A DNA stretch of 64,000 nt, taken from Skermanella stibiiresistens SB22 (lineage in GTDB: Bacteria > Pseudomonadota > Alphaproteobacteria > Azospirillales > Azospirillaceae). The stretch lies in the NCBI RefSeq assembly GCF_000576635.1, contig NZ_AVFL01000003.1, positions 1 through 64,000 of the forward strand, read 5' to 3'. Below the pieces are notes generated by a model. The model was not told the origin of the DNA. It was given only the letters and a program-made list of their open reading frames with translations, and ran no database searches. The position numbers and the translations under genes were made by a program. Below, piece by piece: positions 50,947 through 59,339 of the stretch. Each line of letters begins with the position of its first letter. Position 1 is the stretch's first letter.

Positions 50947-51444
50947 ATGGCGAGATATGACGAGACGATGTCGGCGTTGCCGAGGGCCGAGGTCGAACTG
51001 ACCGGCGACAGGATGACGGCCGGCTGGCAGGACGGGTTGCTGCTGATCGGGCGCGTGGCGATCGGCGCCATCTTCGTGATGAGCGGGTTTGGAAAGCTGA
51101 TGAACCTGTCGGGCTTCACCGCCGGCATGGAGGCCGCGGGCGTGCCCGCCGCGTCGTTCACAGCACCGCTGGGTGCGGCCATCGAGTTCTTCGGCGGGCT
51201 CGCGATCATCCTGGGCGCCTGGACTTGGCTGGCGGCCCTGCTGGTCGCCCTCTTCACCGTGGTCGCCACGGCCATCGCGCACCGGTACTGGGCGGTGCCG
51301 GCCGAGCAGATGGCGGCGCAGCAGACGCAGTTCATGAAGAACCTCGCGATCATCGGCGGGTTGCTGGCCTTCGCGGCGGCGGGCCCCGGCCGCATCAGCA
51401 TCGACGGTTTCCGGTGGCGCCGGGAGAACAGCCGGTACCTGTAG
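50947..51444 (+). CDS. DoxX-family membrane protein
   Basis: A 165-residue protein with four hydrophobic segments. LLLIGRVAIGAIFVMSGFGK and LGAAIEFFGGLAIILGAWTW are DoxX marks, and a late HRYWAVPAEQMAAQQTQFMK plus MKNLAIIGGLLAFAAAGPGR are also family-like. Members are linked to sulfur or quinone metabolism or oxidative stress. ATG 50947 chosen; GTG 50935 possible. The gene stands alone. Confidence 0.9.
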   Translation: MARYDETMSALPRAEVELTGDRMTAGWQDGLLLIGRVAIGAIFVMSGFGKLMNLSGFTAGMEAAGVPAASFTAPLGAAIEFFGGLAIILGAWTWLAALLVALFTVVATAIAHRYWAVPAEQMAAQQTQFMKNLAIIGGLLAFAAAGPGRISIDGFRWRRENSRYL

Positions 51445-51498
51445 GGGTTCGGCGGGACGCTTCGGGAAGGTTGGGGCGCTTGGGGCCGGGGCCGCGCC

Positions 51499-52284
51499 CT
51501 AGCGGGAGGCGGCGATGGGCTGGAATCCCGCAGGCTCCAGAAGCGCCGTGAAGTCGGCGATGATCTTCTCGATTTCACGGGAAAGGTCATCTTGGGTCAT
51601 CCGCCAGTCCGGCTTGGACTTGGCGGATGGCTTCGGGGCCGCGGTTTGGGCTTCCGCTTGGGCCGGAACTTCGGCGGGGGCTGGAGCCGGTGCCCCTGTA
51701 AAAACCCCGGGAAGGTCATCAAAGGTCATCAAACCGGGGTCGGGGTCATCCTGCGCATCCTGCGCGGCGGCGAGTTTAACGGCGGCGAGCTTGGCGGTCG
51801 CGGCGACATAGTCGGGGCGGAAGCGGATGGGATCAAAGTCCTCGTCCGGATCACCGGGGAGGTTCTCCAAGTCGGCGTCGGGGTGTGGCTGGGTGTCGTG
51901 CGCGCCGGAATAATGCTGGGCGATCCGTTTGTCCTGGATGACGCCGCGCAGCTTCAGGCGGAATTCGATGGCGCGGAGAGCCAAGGCCGGGCGCTTGCTC
52001 TGGAAAGCGTCCTCGATGACCCAGCCGACCTGCTCGTCCGCCTCGTCCAAATGGGCTTGGTGCTGGGCGCGGCGTTCGGCGCGGATTTCGTCAATGCGGA
52101 GGCGGATTTCTGGCTGGCTCATCAGGAAGGCCCCGCGCTGCTTGGCGCCATTGGCCGAGTACCCAGCCCGCCTCGCCGCCTCCGCCGCGCCGACATTGAA
52201 CGACATCGCCTCGCAGAAGTCTTCCTGGCGCGTGGTCAGCACCGGGCGGGTGGAGGCCGTTTCGGCGGCGGCTGGGGTCTTCAT
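51499..52284 (-). CDS. terminase-small-subunit-like protein without a phage context
   Basis: A 261-residue protein. Residues about 15-70 (VLTTRQEDFCEAMSFNVGAA, AARRAGYSANGAKQRGAFLM, SQPEIRLRIDEIRAER) show the terminase small subunit (Terminase_2) helix-turn-helix. The middle contains VGWVIEDAFQSKRPALALRA and the C-terminus an Ala/Pro-rich linker and MTQDDLSREIEKIIADFTAL. No large terminase subunit, portal or capsid gene is seen nearby. ATG 52284 is preceded by GGAAGG and overlaps the stop of the next upstream gene (ATGA). It may be a prophage remnant or a domesticated DNA-binding protein. Confidence 0.7.
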   Translation of the reverse strand: MKTPAAAETASTRPVLTTRQEDFCEAMSFNVGAAEAARRAGYSANGAKQRGAFLMSQPEIRLRIDEIRAERRAQHQAHLDEADEQVGWVIEDAFQSKRPALALRAIEFRLKLRGVIQDKRIAQHYSGAHDTQPHPDADLENLPGDPDEDFDPIRFRPDYVAATAKLAAVKLAAAQDAQDDPDPGLMTFDDLPGVFTGAPAPAPAEVPAQAEAQTAAPKPSAKSKPDWRMTQDDLSREIEKIIADFTALLEPAGFQPIAASR

Positions 52285-52685
52285 GGCGGGTGCCTTCCGG
52301 GAAATAGGACTGACAATGGAAAAATATCCCATTCTAACGGCGGAGGCAAGATCAAGAACGATATCCCCAGGCCGGTCAGGGCGAGCGATCCGGCGATCAT
52401 GTCGTGGTGGGACATCACCAGCGTGCCAAGGGCCAAGCCGTCGATCGAGAGGGCGACGTTCAGCACCGGGAGGGCGGGATAGAGGGCGGGATAGAGGCCG
52501 GTCAGGCTGTAGGGCAGACCGATCAGCGGCAGGAACACGCCCCAGATCACCAGGAGCTTGCCCAGCGTGCGCCGGTGCGGCGGCGGTTGGAGGTGGGCGT
52601 GTGGGGGCGCCGGTGGGTATGGGTACGGGGATGTCGCGGGTGATGCTGGTGCCGCGAAGGGGCAGCGGTACTGGATTTCGCACAT
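52281..52685 (-). CDS. small Pro-rich protein with two membrane segments
   Basis: A 134-residue protein with a Pro/Ala/Tyr-rich N-terminus (SPYPYPPAPPHAHLQPPP) and two hydrophobic stretches (LLVIWGVFLPLIGLPYSLTG and MIAGSLALTGLGISFLILPP). It overlaps the terminase-like gene by 4 bases, so the two may be coupled. A DNA repeat at 52475-52500 (GGGCGGGATAGA twice) encodes the YPAL repeat. I do not recognise the family; it might be a holin-like or moron gene. Start uncertain (ATG 52685 or GTG 52718). Confidence 0.5.
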   Translation of the reverse strand: MCEIQYRCPFAAPASPATSPYPYPPAPPHAHLQPPPHRRTLGKLLVIWGVFLPLIGLPYSLTGLYPALYPALPVLNVALSIDGLALGTLVMSHHDMIAGSLALTGLGISFLILPPPLEWDIFPLSVLFPGRHPP

Positions 52686-52739
52686 GGATGATGATCCGCG
52701 TCTCGGAGGAAGCGACACGACGAGGGGATGAGGCGGAAG

Positions 52740-53013
52740 AAAGGGGTCAGAGTGATTAAATTACTCTAATCCTCTCCCCACTCGCAACCCGGCCTTCGGC
52801 AGCCACCGCCTCGCCCATCCCCTTCAGGAAAGCCAGCCGGTCGTCATCGCCGAAGAACACCGCCTGCCGGTTGTTGCCCCCGCTACACGATGTGGTGCGT
52901 CTGGCGTGGCAGAATGAGGCGAGTGGAGCGCGGCGTGGCGGCAATCTCCGTGTTCAGGAGAGGACGATGGCAAGGAGCGGGAGGGTTGGTCAATAATTCA
53001 CTCTGACCCCTTT
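52740..53013. mobile_element. decayed RAYT-type element with 16-bp terminal repeats
   Basis: AAAGGGGTCAGAGTGA (52740-52755) and its exact reverse complement at 52998-53013 bound a 274-bp unit. Inside, on the minus strand (about 52756-52944), a fragment reads FCHARRTTSCSGGNNRQAVF and FGDDDRLAFLKGMGEAVAAE, the N-terminal part of REP-associated tyrosine transposases (Y1_Tnp) with a mutated start. Only about 60 codons remain. The element is unable to move by itself; its ends resemble targets of a full-length RAYT elsewhere. Confidence 0.65.
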
Positions 53014-53038
53014 TCCTCTACTGACCCCTTTTCCTCTA
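53003..53038 (+). repeat. two tandem 18-bp repeats
   Basis: CTGACCCCTTTTCCTCTA occurs at 53003-53020 and exactly again at 53021-53038; the first copy overlaps the right end of the decayed element. Probably a slippage duplication of the element end. Confidence 0.8.
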
Positions 53039-53064
53039 TGAGAACTGTCCCTTATATTCGTGTC

Positions 53065-53256
53065 TCAGTCTAGGGGGGCATTATACTCCCGGGGCAGCAT
53101 CTCCCACGGAATGCCGCTCCTCAACACGAACAGGATGCCGGTCAGCGCCGCCCGGTCATCGACCGGCGGCCGACCGCCTTTCGGACGGGGCGGACGTGAC
53201 GGCAACAGCGGCGCCACCACCGCCCACAGCTCATCGCTGACAAGGGGTTTCGCCAT
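53065..53256 (-). pseudogene. 5' fragment of an IS5-family transposase
   Basis: About 60 codons from ATG 53256 match the N-terminus of IS5-family (DUF4096) transposases: VSDELWAVVAPLLPSRPPRP, KGGRPPVDDRAALTGILFVL and RSGIPWEMLP. The frame then diverges (REYNAPLD) and stops, where the intact family continues into the catalytic domain. The 3' part is missing and no second inverted repeat is evident, so the copy is dead. Confidence 0.8.
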
Positions 53257-53328
53257 GCCCCTCAGGTAGGCCCAAGCAACCCGTCCATCAAGGTTTTGTT
53301 AGGCGCTCTAAGCCTTGAGGGGCGAGCG

Positions 53329-53568
53329 ATGCGGATGGGTTCGCGGCATGTGAGGCTGTTCCGATATGGTGGAAATCAAGCGGTTCGGATACCAGTGGAG
53401 TTCGAGCTCCCCGGCGATGAAGTCATCCTGCGCCGTGAAGGCGATAGGCTGGTGATCGAGCCAGTGGCCAAGCGCCGGCTTGCCGATCTACTCGCCACAT
53501 GGGAACCGCTGGATGAGGACATTCCAGAATTCGTGGACGAACCCGTCGAACCCGAGGATGTGTTTTGA
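53329..53568 (+). CDS. VapB-type antitoxin
   Basis: A 79-residue antitoxin. RLFRYGGNQAVRIPVEFELP and GDEVILRREGDRLVIEPV form the swapped-hairpin (AbrB/VapB) DNA-binding domain; LADLLATWEPLDEDIPEFVD is the toxin-binding tail. ATG 53329 is supported by GAGGGG six bases upstream; ATG 53335 is an alternative. The stop TGA overlaps the TTG start of the toxin (TTGA). The IS5 fragment ends just upstream, so its promoter region may be altered. Confidence 0.85.
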   Translation: MRMGSRHVRLFRYGGNQAVRIPVEFELPGDEVILRREGDRLVIEPVAKRRLADLLATWEPLDEDIPEFVDEPVEPEDVF

Positions 53569-53975
53569 CGGCCGCCATTCCACTCCACAGGCTCGAAACG
53601 AACATCATATCCGATCTCATCAAAAATCTACGAGGTAAGGTCGCTCAGCGTTTGCTGGCGGTTGGCGATGAGGCTATCCGCACCAGCATCATCGTCGCGG
53701 GAGAACCGCGATATGGATGTGCCAGGAAGGCATCGGCCAGACTGCTCCAGCGGGTTGACGATGTCCTCGACATCATACCGGTGCTGCCGTTCGATGTTCC
53801 GGCGGAAATCGCCTATGGCAGGATCAGATGTGACTTGGAATTGGACGGTCAACTTATTGGTGGAAACGATCCGCTGATCGCCGCCCCTGCGCGCGCGCTG
53901 GGGATGACACTGGTGACGGCCGGAATTCGGGAGTTCCGTTGGATCGCGGATTTGACGGTCGAGAATTGGCTGTAG
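53565..53975 (+). CDS. VapC-type toxin with damaged PIN motifs
   Basis: A 136-residue VapC of the plasmid-stabilisation type, starting at TTG 53565. The family's LDTNIISD is here LETNIISD, so the first catalytic Asp is Glu11; ELRYG is EPRYG; NDLLIAAHA is NDPLIAAPA (His to Pro); the final VTAN-x-REF is VTAGIREF. Glu and the third Asp remain. I infer strongly reduced or no ribonuclease activity. Antitoxin overlap is normal. Confidence 0.82.
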   Translation: MTAAIPLHRLETNIISDLIKNLRGKVAQRLLAVGDEAIRTSIIVAGEPRYGCARKASARLLQRVDDVLDIIPVLPFDVPAEIAYGRIRCDLELDGQLIGGNDPLIAAPARALGMTLVTAGIREFRWIADLTVENWL

Positions 53976-54113
53976 GCCCATGATCTCCCGCGATGCCACT
54001 CTCTCCAGCGGGCTTCCCAACACACGGGCATGTCGATGCGAACTCTGATTGCTATGCCTTGACCAGACACTCGACACGCCGTCCCCGGATTTCCAGAGCC
54101 GGGATCGTCCGCC

Positions 54114-54728
54114 ATGACGGGTGATCTGTTCGGGTTTGAGCCCGTTCCGGCTTGCCCGCCGGTCCCCGGCCTCGCCTATCTTGACGGCTGGACGGAGGGG
54201 GCCGCCGCAGTCGCGCTGCTGGGGAGGGTCGATGGCGGGAGTTGGTCGCACGATCTCAAACGGCGTGTTCGGCACTTCGGGTATCGTTATGACTATCGGG
54301 CACGATCGGTATCGGTTTCCGACCATCTCGGGCCGTTGCCCGATTGGCTGGCCGACTTGGGCCGGCGCTTGTTCAGGGAGGGCGTGTTCGATCAGCCTCC
54401 CGATCAGGTCATCATCAACGAGTATCCGCCGGGCCAGGGGATAGCTCCCCATGTCGATTGCATCCCCTGCTTTGGACCCAGCATAGCCATCATCAGCCTT
54501 GGCGGCGGCGTCGCGATGAGCTTTCGCCATACGGTGACCGACGAGTGCCATGAGATGATCCTCCGACCGGGGAGCCTCCTGTGCTTGTCCGGACCGGCTC
54601 GGTACGAGTGGACGCATGGGATTCCAGCGCGCAAGTCCGATATGGTTTCCGGGGTGAGGGTTCCGCGTTCCCGGCGGGTCTCGCTGACCTTCCGCACCAT
54701 CATCCCCAGCGGGGCGTCGCCGGGATGA
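54114..54728 (+). CDS. AlkB-family alpha-ketoglutarate-dependent dioxygenase
   Basis: A 204-residue 2-oxoglutarate/Fe(II) dioxygenase. QVIINEYPPGQGIAPHVDCI gives the His-x-Asp pair, YEWTHGIPARKSD the distal His and RRVSLTFRTI the 2-oxoglutarate Arg. GYRYDYRARSVSVSDHLGPL is also AlkB-like. AlkB proteins repair alkylated DNA or modify tRNA. The order HVD...H...R is complete. It stands alone behind the toxin pair. Confidence 0.88.
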   Translation: MTGDLFGFEPVPACPPVPGLAYLDGWTEGAAAVALLGRVDGGSWSHDLKRRVRHFGYRYDYRARSVSVSDHLGPLPDWLADLGRRLFREGVFDQPPDQVIINEYPPGQGIAPHVDCIPCFGPSIAIISLGGGVAMSFRHTVTDECHEMILRPGSLLCLSGPARYEWTHGIPARKSDMVSGVRVPRSRRVSLTFRTIIPSGASPG

Positions 54729-54820
54729 AGCGGGAAGTTTCGTCGGGGTCGCGCTTCGGATCGTGAACGGGTGATATGCGGAGTTCAGGTTGAGGCCGTC
54801 ACGGTGGCCTTGGCGGGGAG

Positions 54821-54843
54821 ATGACCGGATCAAGTCCGGTCAT
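54821..54843. repeat. REP-like perfect hairpin
   Basis: ATGACCGGA, loop TCAAG, TCCGGTCAT: a perfect 9-bp stem of the same GGATCAAGTCCGG type as the element at 39149. Confidence 0.75.
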
Positions 54844-55215
54844 GACGAAAATAGAGTGGGAAAAACCCGCGATGCGCGTGTGCGACATCCTAGGTGGGCG
54901 CCCGTGGGGGCAAGTCCCGGATTTGGCGTATGGATGGGTGGGAGACCATGAGGTGGCACTTGCGGGGCCACATCCTTGGAAGAGCCGGGACTTGGCCCGG
55001 CACGTCCGTGAACTTGTACGCGACGGGGATCCCGCCGGTTTCGGAGAGGGTGGAGCCGTGCCTGGACGCGGTGCGGACACGCGCGATACCGCCTCGTGTG
55101 ATGCCGATGGAGGTGGTCCTGGTGGGCACTGGGGAAATTTTGCGTATTTCGCGCAGGTGTCGTTGACATGATTGCTTCGAACGCGCAGTTTCAAGGCTAT
55201 GCTCAGGTTCATTAC

Positions 55216-55259
55216 GCGTGCTTCGCGTCATTGAAGACGTTATTTTGCGCGAAACACGC
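55216..55259. promoter_or_regulatory. probable operator of the threonate-type operon
   Basis: GCGTGCTTCGCG (55216-55227) and CGCGAAACACGC (55248-55259) are inverted with 11 of 12 matches, 20 bases apart. They end ten bases or so before the kdgT-like start and are candidate sites for the DeoR-type regulator of the operon. Confidence 0.55.
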
Positions 55260-55271
55260 AGGGAGGAAATG

Positions 55272-56300
55272 ATGAGGCAGATTCCGATCAAGCGGGCGAT
55301 CGAGCGGGTGCCGGGAGGCATGATGGTCGTGCCGCTGCTGATTGGGGCGTTGATCGCGACGTTCTTCCCCGGCACGCCCAAGTTCTTCGGCTCGTTCACG
55401 GGCGCGCTGTTCAGCGGCGCCCTGACGATCCTGGCGGTTTTCTACGTCTGCATGGGCGCCAGCATCGACTTCAAGGCGACACCCTATATCCTGAAGAAGG
55501 GCGGCACGCTGTTCGCCGTCAAGATCGGGATCGCGATGCTGGTGGGTGTCATCTTCGGCCATTTCCTCGGCGAGGCGCCGATCCCCGGAGGGATCTTCGC
55601 GGGGCTGTCGACGCTGGCCGTGGTCGCCTCGCTGAACGACACCAATGGCGGGCTCTACATGGCGCTGATGGGCCAGTACGGCAGCCCGCGCGATGTCGGC
55701 GCCTATACCGTCATGTCGCTGGAGTCGGGGCCGTTCCTGACCATGGTGACCTTGGGCGTGGCCGGGCTTTCGGCGTTTCCCTGGCAAACCCTGGTCGGCA
55801 GCATCCTGCCGCTGATGGTCGGCATGCTGCTGGGCAACCTGGACCGGGAAATGCGCGACTTCCTCAAACGCGCCATTCCGGTGATGATCCCGTTCTTCGC
55901 CTTCGCCCTGGGGACGGGGCTGGACCTCTCCAAGATCTGGCAGGCCGGGTTGCTCGGCCTGGGGCTCGGCGTCGCGGTTGTGGTCGTCACCGGCATCCCG
56001 CTGTTCCTGGCCGACCGGCTGACCGGCGGAACGGGAGTGGCCGGCGTGGCGGCCGCCTCGACCGCCGGCAACGCGGCGGCGGTGCCCGCCATCGTGGCGG
56101 CCGCCAACCCGGCCTATGCCGAGTCCGCGGCGGCGGCCACCATCCTGGTGGCGGCGACCGTGGTCGTCACCGCCATCCTGGTGCCGCTGGTCACGGCCTG
56201 GACCGCGCGCGTCTTCGGCCAGCCGCAGGAGCGCGACAAGGGAACCGAGGAGGCGGAGGCCGACGCCGCTTTCGTCCCCGTCTCTCCGGGGAGCCGGTGA
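55272..56300 (+). CDS. KdgT-family permease
   Basis: A 342-residue inner-membrane transporter of the 2-keto-3-deoxygluconate permease family with about ten hydrophobic segments: [55 protein letters not shown] and [17 protein letters not shown]. In DUF1537-PdxA2 operons the KdgT-like protein imports C4 acid sugars. GGGAGGAA precedes; ATG 55269 or 55272 both fit. The kinase gene follows with one base between stop and start. Confidence 0.92.
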   Translation: MRQIPIKRAIERVPGGMMVVPLLIGALIATFFPGTPKFFGSFTGALFSGALTILAVFYVCMGASIDFKATPYILKKGGTLFAVKIGIAMLVGVIFGHFLGEAPIPGGIFAGLSTLAVVASLNDTNGGLYMALMGQYGSPRDVGAYTVMSLESGPFLTMVTLGVAGLSAFPWQTLVGSILPLMVGMLLGNLDREMRDFLKRAIPVMIPFFAFALGTGLDLSKIWQAGLLGLGLGVAVVVVTGIPLFLADRLTGGTGVAGVAAASTAGNAAAVPAIVAAANPAYAESAAAATILVAATVVVTAILVPLVTAWTARVFGQPQERDKGTEEAEADAAFVPVSPGSR

Positions 56301-56301
56301 T

Positions 56302-57546
56302 ATGGCGGGCCGCTGGCTGATCGTCGCGGACGACCTGACGGGTGCGGCCGACTGCGCCATCGCCTTCGCCAAGCGGGGGCTCGCCTCGACGGTTGGTTGG
56401 GGCGACAATGAGGGGGGCTCGCCGGTGGTCTCGTATGACGCGAACAGCCGCGGCATGACCGCGGCGGAGGCGGCGGCGACGCAAGCGGCGGCTTTGGAAA
56501 GGTTGCTCGGCGCGGAGCGGGTGCTGTTCAAGAAGATCGACAGCACCCTGCGTGGCCAGCCCGCCGCCGAGACGGCCGCCAGCATCGGCGCGCTGCGGGA
56601 GTGGTCGGGTTCGGCCTTCGGCATCCTGGCGCCGGCCTTCCCGGCGACCGGCAGGACGACCGAGGGGGGACGCGTGCTGGTCGGCGGCGCTCCGCTGGAG
56701 GAGGCGGAGGTTTGGGGGCGCGACCACAGCTATCCCAGCGCCGATCTGGTCGAGGTGCTGGCCATCGCCGGGGTCGTGGGGGAGACGGTATCGCTGGAGA
56801 CCATCCGCGGCGGCGAGGCCGGCTTGCGCGCCGCCTTCGCGGCACTGGCCGCCAAGGGTGATGTCGTGGCGGTCTGCGACGCCGTGACGGAAGACGATTT
56901 GGACCGCATCGCGGCGGCCAGCCTGCCGGCGGGACCGGGCGTGTTCTTCATCGGCAGCGCCGGGTTGGCGCACGCGCTGGCGGCGGCCACGCCCGGCGAG
57001 CGGGCGGAGGCGATCACGCTGCCGGTCACGGCGCATGGCGCGCTGATCGTGGTCGGTTCGTTGGCGGAGGCTTCGCGGGCGGCGGCGCGGGATCTGGCGG
57101 CGCTGCCGGGCGTGCTGCATGTTCCGGTGGAGCCGGCGGCGTTGCTCGATCCCGGCGCGGACCGCTCGGCGGTCGGGCGGGTGGTGACCGAGGGGCTGGC
57201 TTCCGGCCGCGACGTGCTGGTCGAGATCGTCATGGGCGATGACCCGGATCTTGGGATCGGGCCGCGGCTGGTGGCGGCGCTGGGCGAGACGTTGCGGCCG
57301 GCCGCCGCCCATATGAGCGGTCTGGCCGCGACCGGGGGTGAGACCGCCGCGGCGCTGCTCGCCAGCTTCGGGGTGAATGGCATCCGGCTGGTGGATGAGA
57401 TCGAACCGGGAGTGTCGCTGGGCCTGACGCTCGGCGGGGTATCGCTCCCGGTGGTCACCAAGGCGGGCGCGTTCGGCGACCGGGGCAGCTTGACCCGGAT
57501 CACCGAGCGCCTGCGACACATTGGACAGAAGGGAATACTGGCATGA
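56302..57546 (+). CDS. four-carbon acid sugar kinase (DUF1537), DtnK/OtnK/DenD-operon type
   Basis: A 414-residue DUF1537 kinase. N-terminal domain: WLIVADDLTGAADCAIAFAK, SYDANSRGMTAAEAAATQAA, FKKIDSTLRGQPAAE; C-terminal nucleotide domain: GLAATGGETAAALLASFGVN and LPVVTKAGAFGDRGSL. The family phosphorylates D- or L-threonate, D-erythronate, 2-oxotetronate or related acids at O-4. Next to PdxA2 the D-threonate/D-erythronate type is likeliest, but stereochemistry cannot be read. The stop overlaps pdxA2 (ATGA). Confidence 0.9.
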   Translation: MAGRWLIVADDLTGAADCAIAFAKRGLASTVGWGDNEGGSPVVSYDANSRGMTAAEAAATQAAALERLLGAERVLFKKIDSTLRGQPAAETAASIGALREWSGSAFGILAPAFPATGRTTEGGRVLVGGAPLEEAEVWGRDHSYPSADLVEVLAIAGVVGETVSLETIRGGEAGLRAAFAALAAKGDVVAVCDAVTEDDLDRIAAASLPAGPGVFFIGSAGLAHALAAATPGERAEAITLPVTAHGALIVVGSLAEASRAAARDLAALPGVLHVPVEPAALLDPGADRSAVGRVVTEGLASGRDVLVEIVMGDDPDLGIGPRLVAALGETLRPAAAHMSGLAATGGETAAALLASFGVNGIRLVDEIEPGVSLGLTLGGVSLPVVTKAGAFGDRGSLTRITERLRHIGQKGILA

Positions 57547-58547
57547 GCCGTCCGACCATCGCGATCACCATGGGCGATGCCTCCGGCATCGGTCCCGAAG
57601 TCATCATGAAGGCGCTGTCCCATCCGGAGGTGCGCGAGATGTGCGACGCGCTGGTGGTCGGCGACGCCGAGCGCCTGCGGACCGCCGGCGCCATCGTCGG
57701 GTCGACGCTGCGGGTCGATGGCCTGGACGACGCTGTTCAGGCGCGCTTCGCGCCGGACGCGGTGCAGTGCGTCGACCTGAAGCTGATCCCGAAGGACCAT
57801 CCGTTCGGCCAGGTCTCGGCTGTGTCAGGCGAGGGCGCGTTCCGCTACATCGAGCGGGCGGTCCGGATCGTCGAGGCGGGACAGGCCGACGCGATCTGCA
57901 CGGCACCGCTGAGCAAGGAGGCGCTGCACGCCGCCGGTCACAAGTATCCCGGCCACACCGAGCTGCTGGCGATGCTGACGGGCACGCCGGAGGTGTCGAT
58001 GATGCTGGTGTCGCCCAAGCTGCGCGTGATCCACGTGACCACCCATATCGGGCTGATCGACGCCATCGCCAAGATCGAGCCGGGGCTGGTCGGGCGGGTG
58101 ATCGGCCGGGCGCACGACACGCTGGTCAAGGCCGGCGTCGCCAACCCGAAGATCGGCGTCTGCGCGATCAACCCGCATGCCGGCGAGAACGGGTTGTTCG
58201 GCCATGGCGAGGAGGCGGAGAAGATCACCCCGGCGGTCGAGGCCTGCAAGGCCAAGGGTTGGGACGTCCACGGGCCACTGCCGGCCGACACGCTGTTCTT
58301 CCTGGCTGGGCGCGGCGACTATGACATCGTGGTGGCGATGTACCATGACCAGGGCCATGGTCCGATCAAGGTGCTGGGGCTGGAGTCCGGGGTTAACATC
58401 ACGGTCGGGCTGCCGGTGATCCGGACCTCGGTCGACCACGGCACGGCGTTCGACATCGCGGGCAAGGGCATCGCGGACGAACGGAGCCTAATCGAGGCGC
58501 TGCGCCAGGCGGTCGATCTGGCGCCGAAGACCAAGCGCGCCGCCTGA
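57543..58547 (+). CDS. pdxA2: PdxA2-type 4-phospho-threonate/erythronate dehydrogenase
   Basis: A 334-residue NAD-dependent dehydrogenase of the PdxA family: ITMGDASGIGPEVIMKALSH, FRYIERAVRIVEAGQADAIC, HKYPGHTELLAMLTG, NPHAGENGLFGHGEEAEKI and MYHDQGHGPIKVLGLESGVN with metal-binding His residues. In DUF1537 operons PdxA2 oxidises the 4-phosphate acid at C3 and decarboxylates it to dihydroxyacetone phosphate, rather than making pyridoxine. Context therefore decides PdxA2 over PdxA. Confidence 0.9.
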   Translation: MSRPTIAITMGDASGIGPEVIMKALSHPEVREMCDALVVGDAERLRTAGAIVGSTLRVDGLDDAVQARFAPDAVQCVDLKLIPKDHPFGQVSAVSGEGAFRYIERAVRIVEAGQADAICTAPLSKEALHAAGHKYPGHTELLAMLTGTPEVSMMLVSPKLRVIHVTTHIGLIDAIAKIEPGLVGRVIGRAHDTLVKAGVANPKIGVCAINPHAGENGLFGHGEEAEKITPAVEACKAKGWDVHGPLPADTLFFLAGRGDYDIVVAMYHDQGHGPIKVLGLESGVNITVGLPVIRTSVDHGTAFDIAGKGIADERSLIEALRQAVDLAPKTKRAA

Positions 58548-58568
58548 CATGGGCGAGGAAGCCTGACG

Positions 58569-59327
58569 ATGCGCGGCAAGGAACGGCGGGCGCTGCTGCT
58601 GGAGACGCTGCGGACGGGGGAGGTCGATGTCGACGATCTGGCGCGGCGCTTCGGCGTCTCCGCCTCGACCGTCCGGCGCGACCTCCAGCACCTGTCGAGC
58701 GCCAAGGCCGTGCGGCGCACCTATGGCGGGGCCATGCTGGCGCACCCGGTCGCCGAGGAGAGCCTCAACCAGCGCCAGGCGATCAACGGCGAGAGCAAGG
58801 CGGCGATCGCCAGGGCGGCGCTGGAACTGGTCGCCGAGGACGACATCCTGATCCTGGACGCCGGATCGACGGTGTCGGCGTTCGGCGGCCTGCTGAAAGG
58901 GCGCCGGCACCGGATCATCACCAACAACCTCGCCTTGCCGCCGATGCTGGCGGATGGGCCGGGGATCGAGCTGGTGGTGCTGGGCGGCGACCTGCGCGCC
59001 ACCAGCATGGGCACCGTCGGGCCGCTGGCGATGGACGCCCTGCGCAGGATCACGGCGGACAAGGTGTTCCTGAGCGCCGACGGCGTGGTGGCGGGGCGCG
59101 GGCTGTGCGAGGCGAGCCTGGATCAGGTGGCGCTGAAGTCGCTGATGATGGAGCAGGCTCGCGAGGTCGTGGTGCTGGCCGACGCCACCAAGCTCCAGCG
59201 TTCCACCCAATCCGCCTGGGCGCCGCTGCCGCGGGGATGGACGCTGGTGACCGACTGGCGGGCGACGGACGAGGACATCGGGACCTTCGAGGCGGCGGGC
59301 GCCCGCGTCATCGTGGCGGAGCCCTGA
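58569..59327 (+). CDS. DeoR/GlpR-family regulator of the threonate-type operon
   Basis: A 252-residue DeoR repressor: helix-turn-helix DDLARRFGVSASTVRRDLQH with RRTYGGAML, then a ribose-phosphate-isomerase-like sensor domain (LILDAGSTVSAFGGLLKGR, LVVLGGDLRATSMGTVGPLA, DKVFLSADGV). It normally senses a sugar phosphate. It lies 21 bases after pdxA2 in the same direction, so it controls its own operon, probably through the inverted repeat at 55216-55259. Confidence 0.92.
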   Translation: MRGKERRALLLETLRTGEVDVDDLARRFGVSASTVRRDLQHLSSAKAVRRTYGGAMLAHPVAEESLNQRQAINGESKAAIARAALELVAEDDILILDAGSTVSAFGGLLKGRRHRIITNNLALPPMLADGPGIELVVLGGDLRATSMGTVGPLAMDALRRITADKVFLSADGVVAGRGLCEASLDQVALKSLMMEQAREVVVLADATKLQRSTQSAWAPLPRGWTLVTDWRATDEDIGTFEAAGARVIVAEP

Positions 59328-59339
59328 GCCGGTGGCTTA

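Larger units (their letters stand above)
54729..55271. other. non-coding stretch before the threonate-type operon
   Basis: No supported gene in 540 bases. It holds a REP-like hairpin at 54821-54843 and an inverted repeat at 55216-55259; TTTCGCGCA at 55147-55155 is an inverse copy of TGCGCGAAA at 55246-55254, so it may be a further regulator half-site. Confidence 0.6.

Noticed and set aside
51499-53256. a prophage
   Set aside because: Only a terminase-small-subunit-like gene and mobile-element fragments are present; no capsid, portal, tail, integrase or lysis genes.
53628-54833. 401-codon minus-strand reading frame over VapC and AlkB
   Set aside because: Both plus-strand proteins have clear family motifs and this frame has none.
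54821-55171. reading frame of 116 codons in the gap before the KdgT gene
   Set aside because: No family motif, no ribosome binding site, and it starts within the REP-like hairpin.
54729-55271. riboswitch before the KdgT operon
   Set aside because: Only simple inverted repeats matching a repressor operator are seen; no conserved aptamer features.
57543-58547. pyridoxine-biosynthesis PdxA
   Set aside because: The operon with a DUF1537 kinase and KdgT favours the PdxA2 catabolic role.
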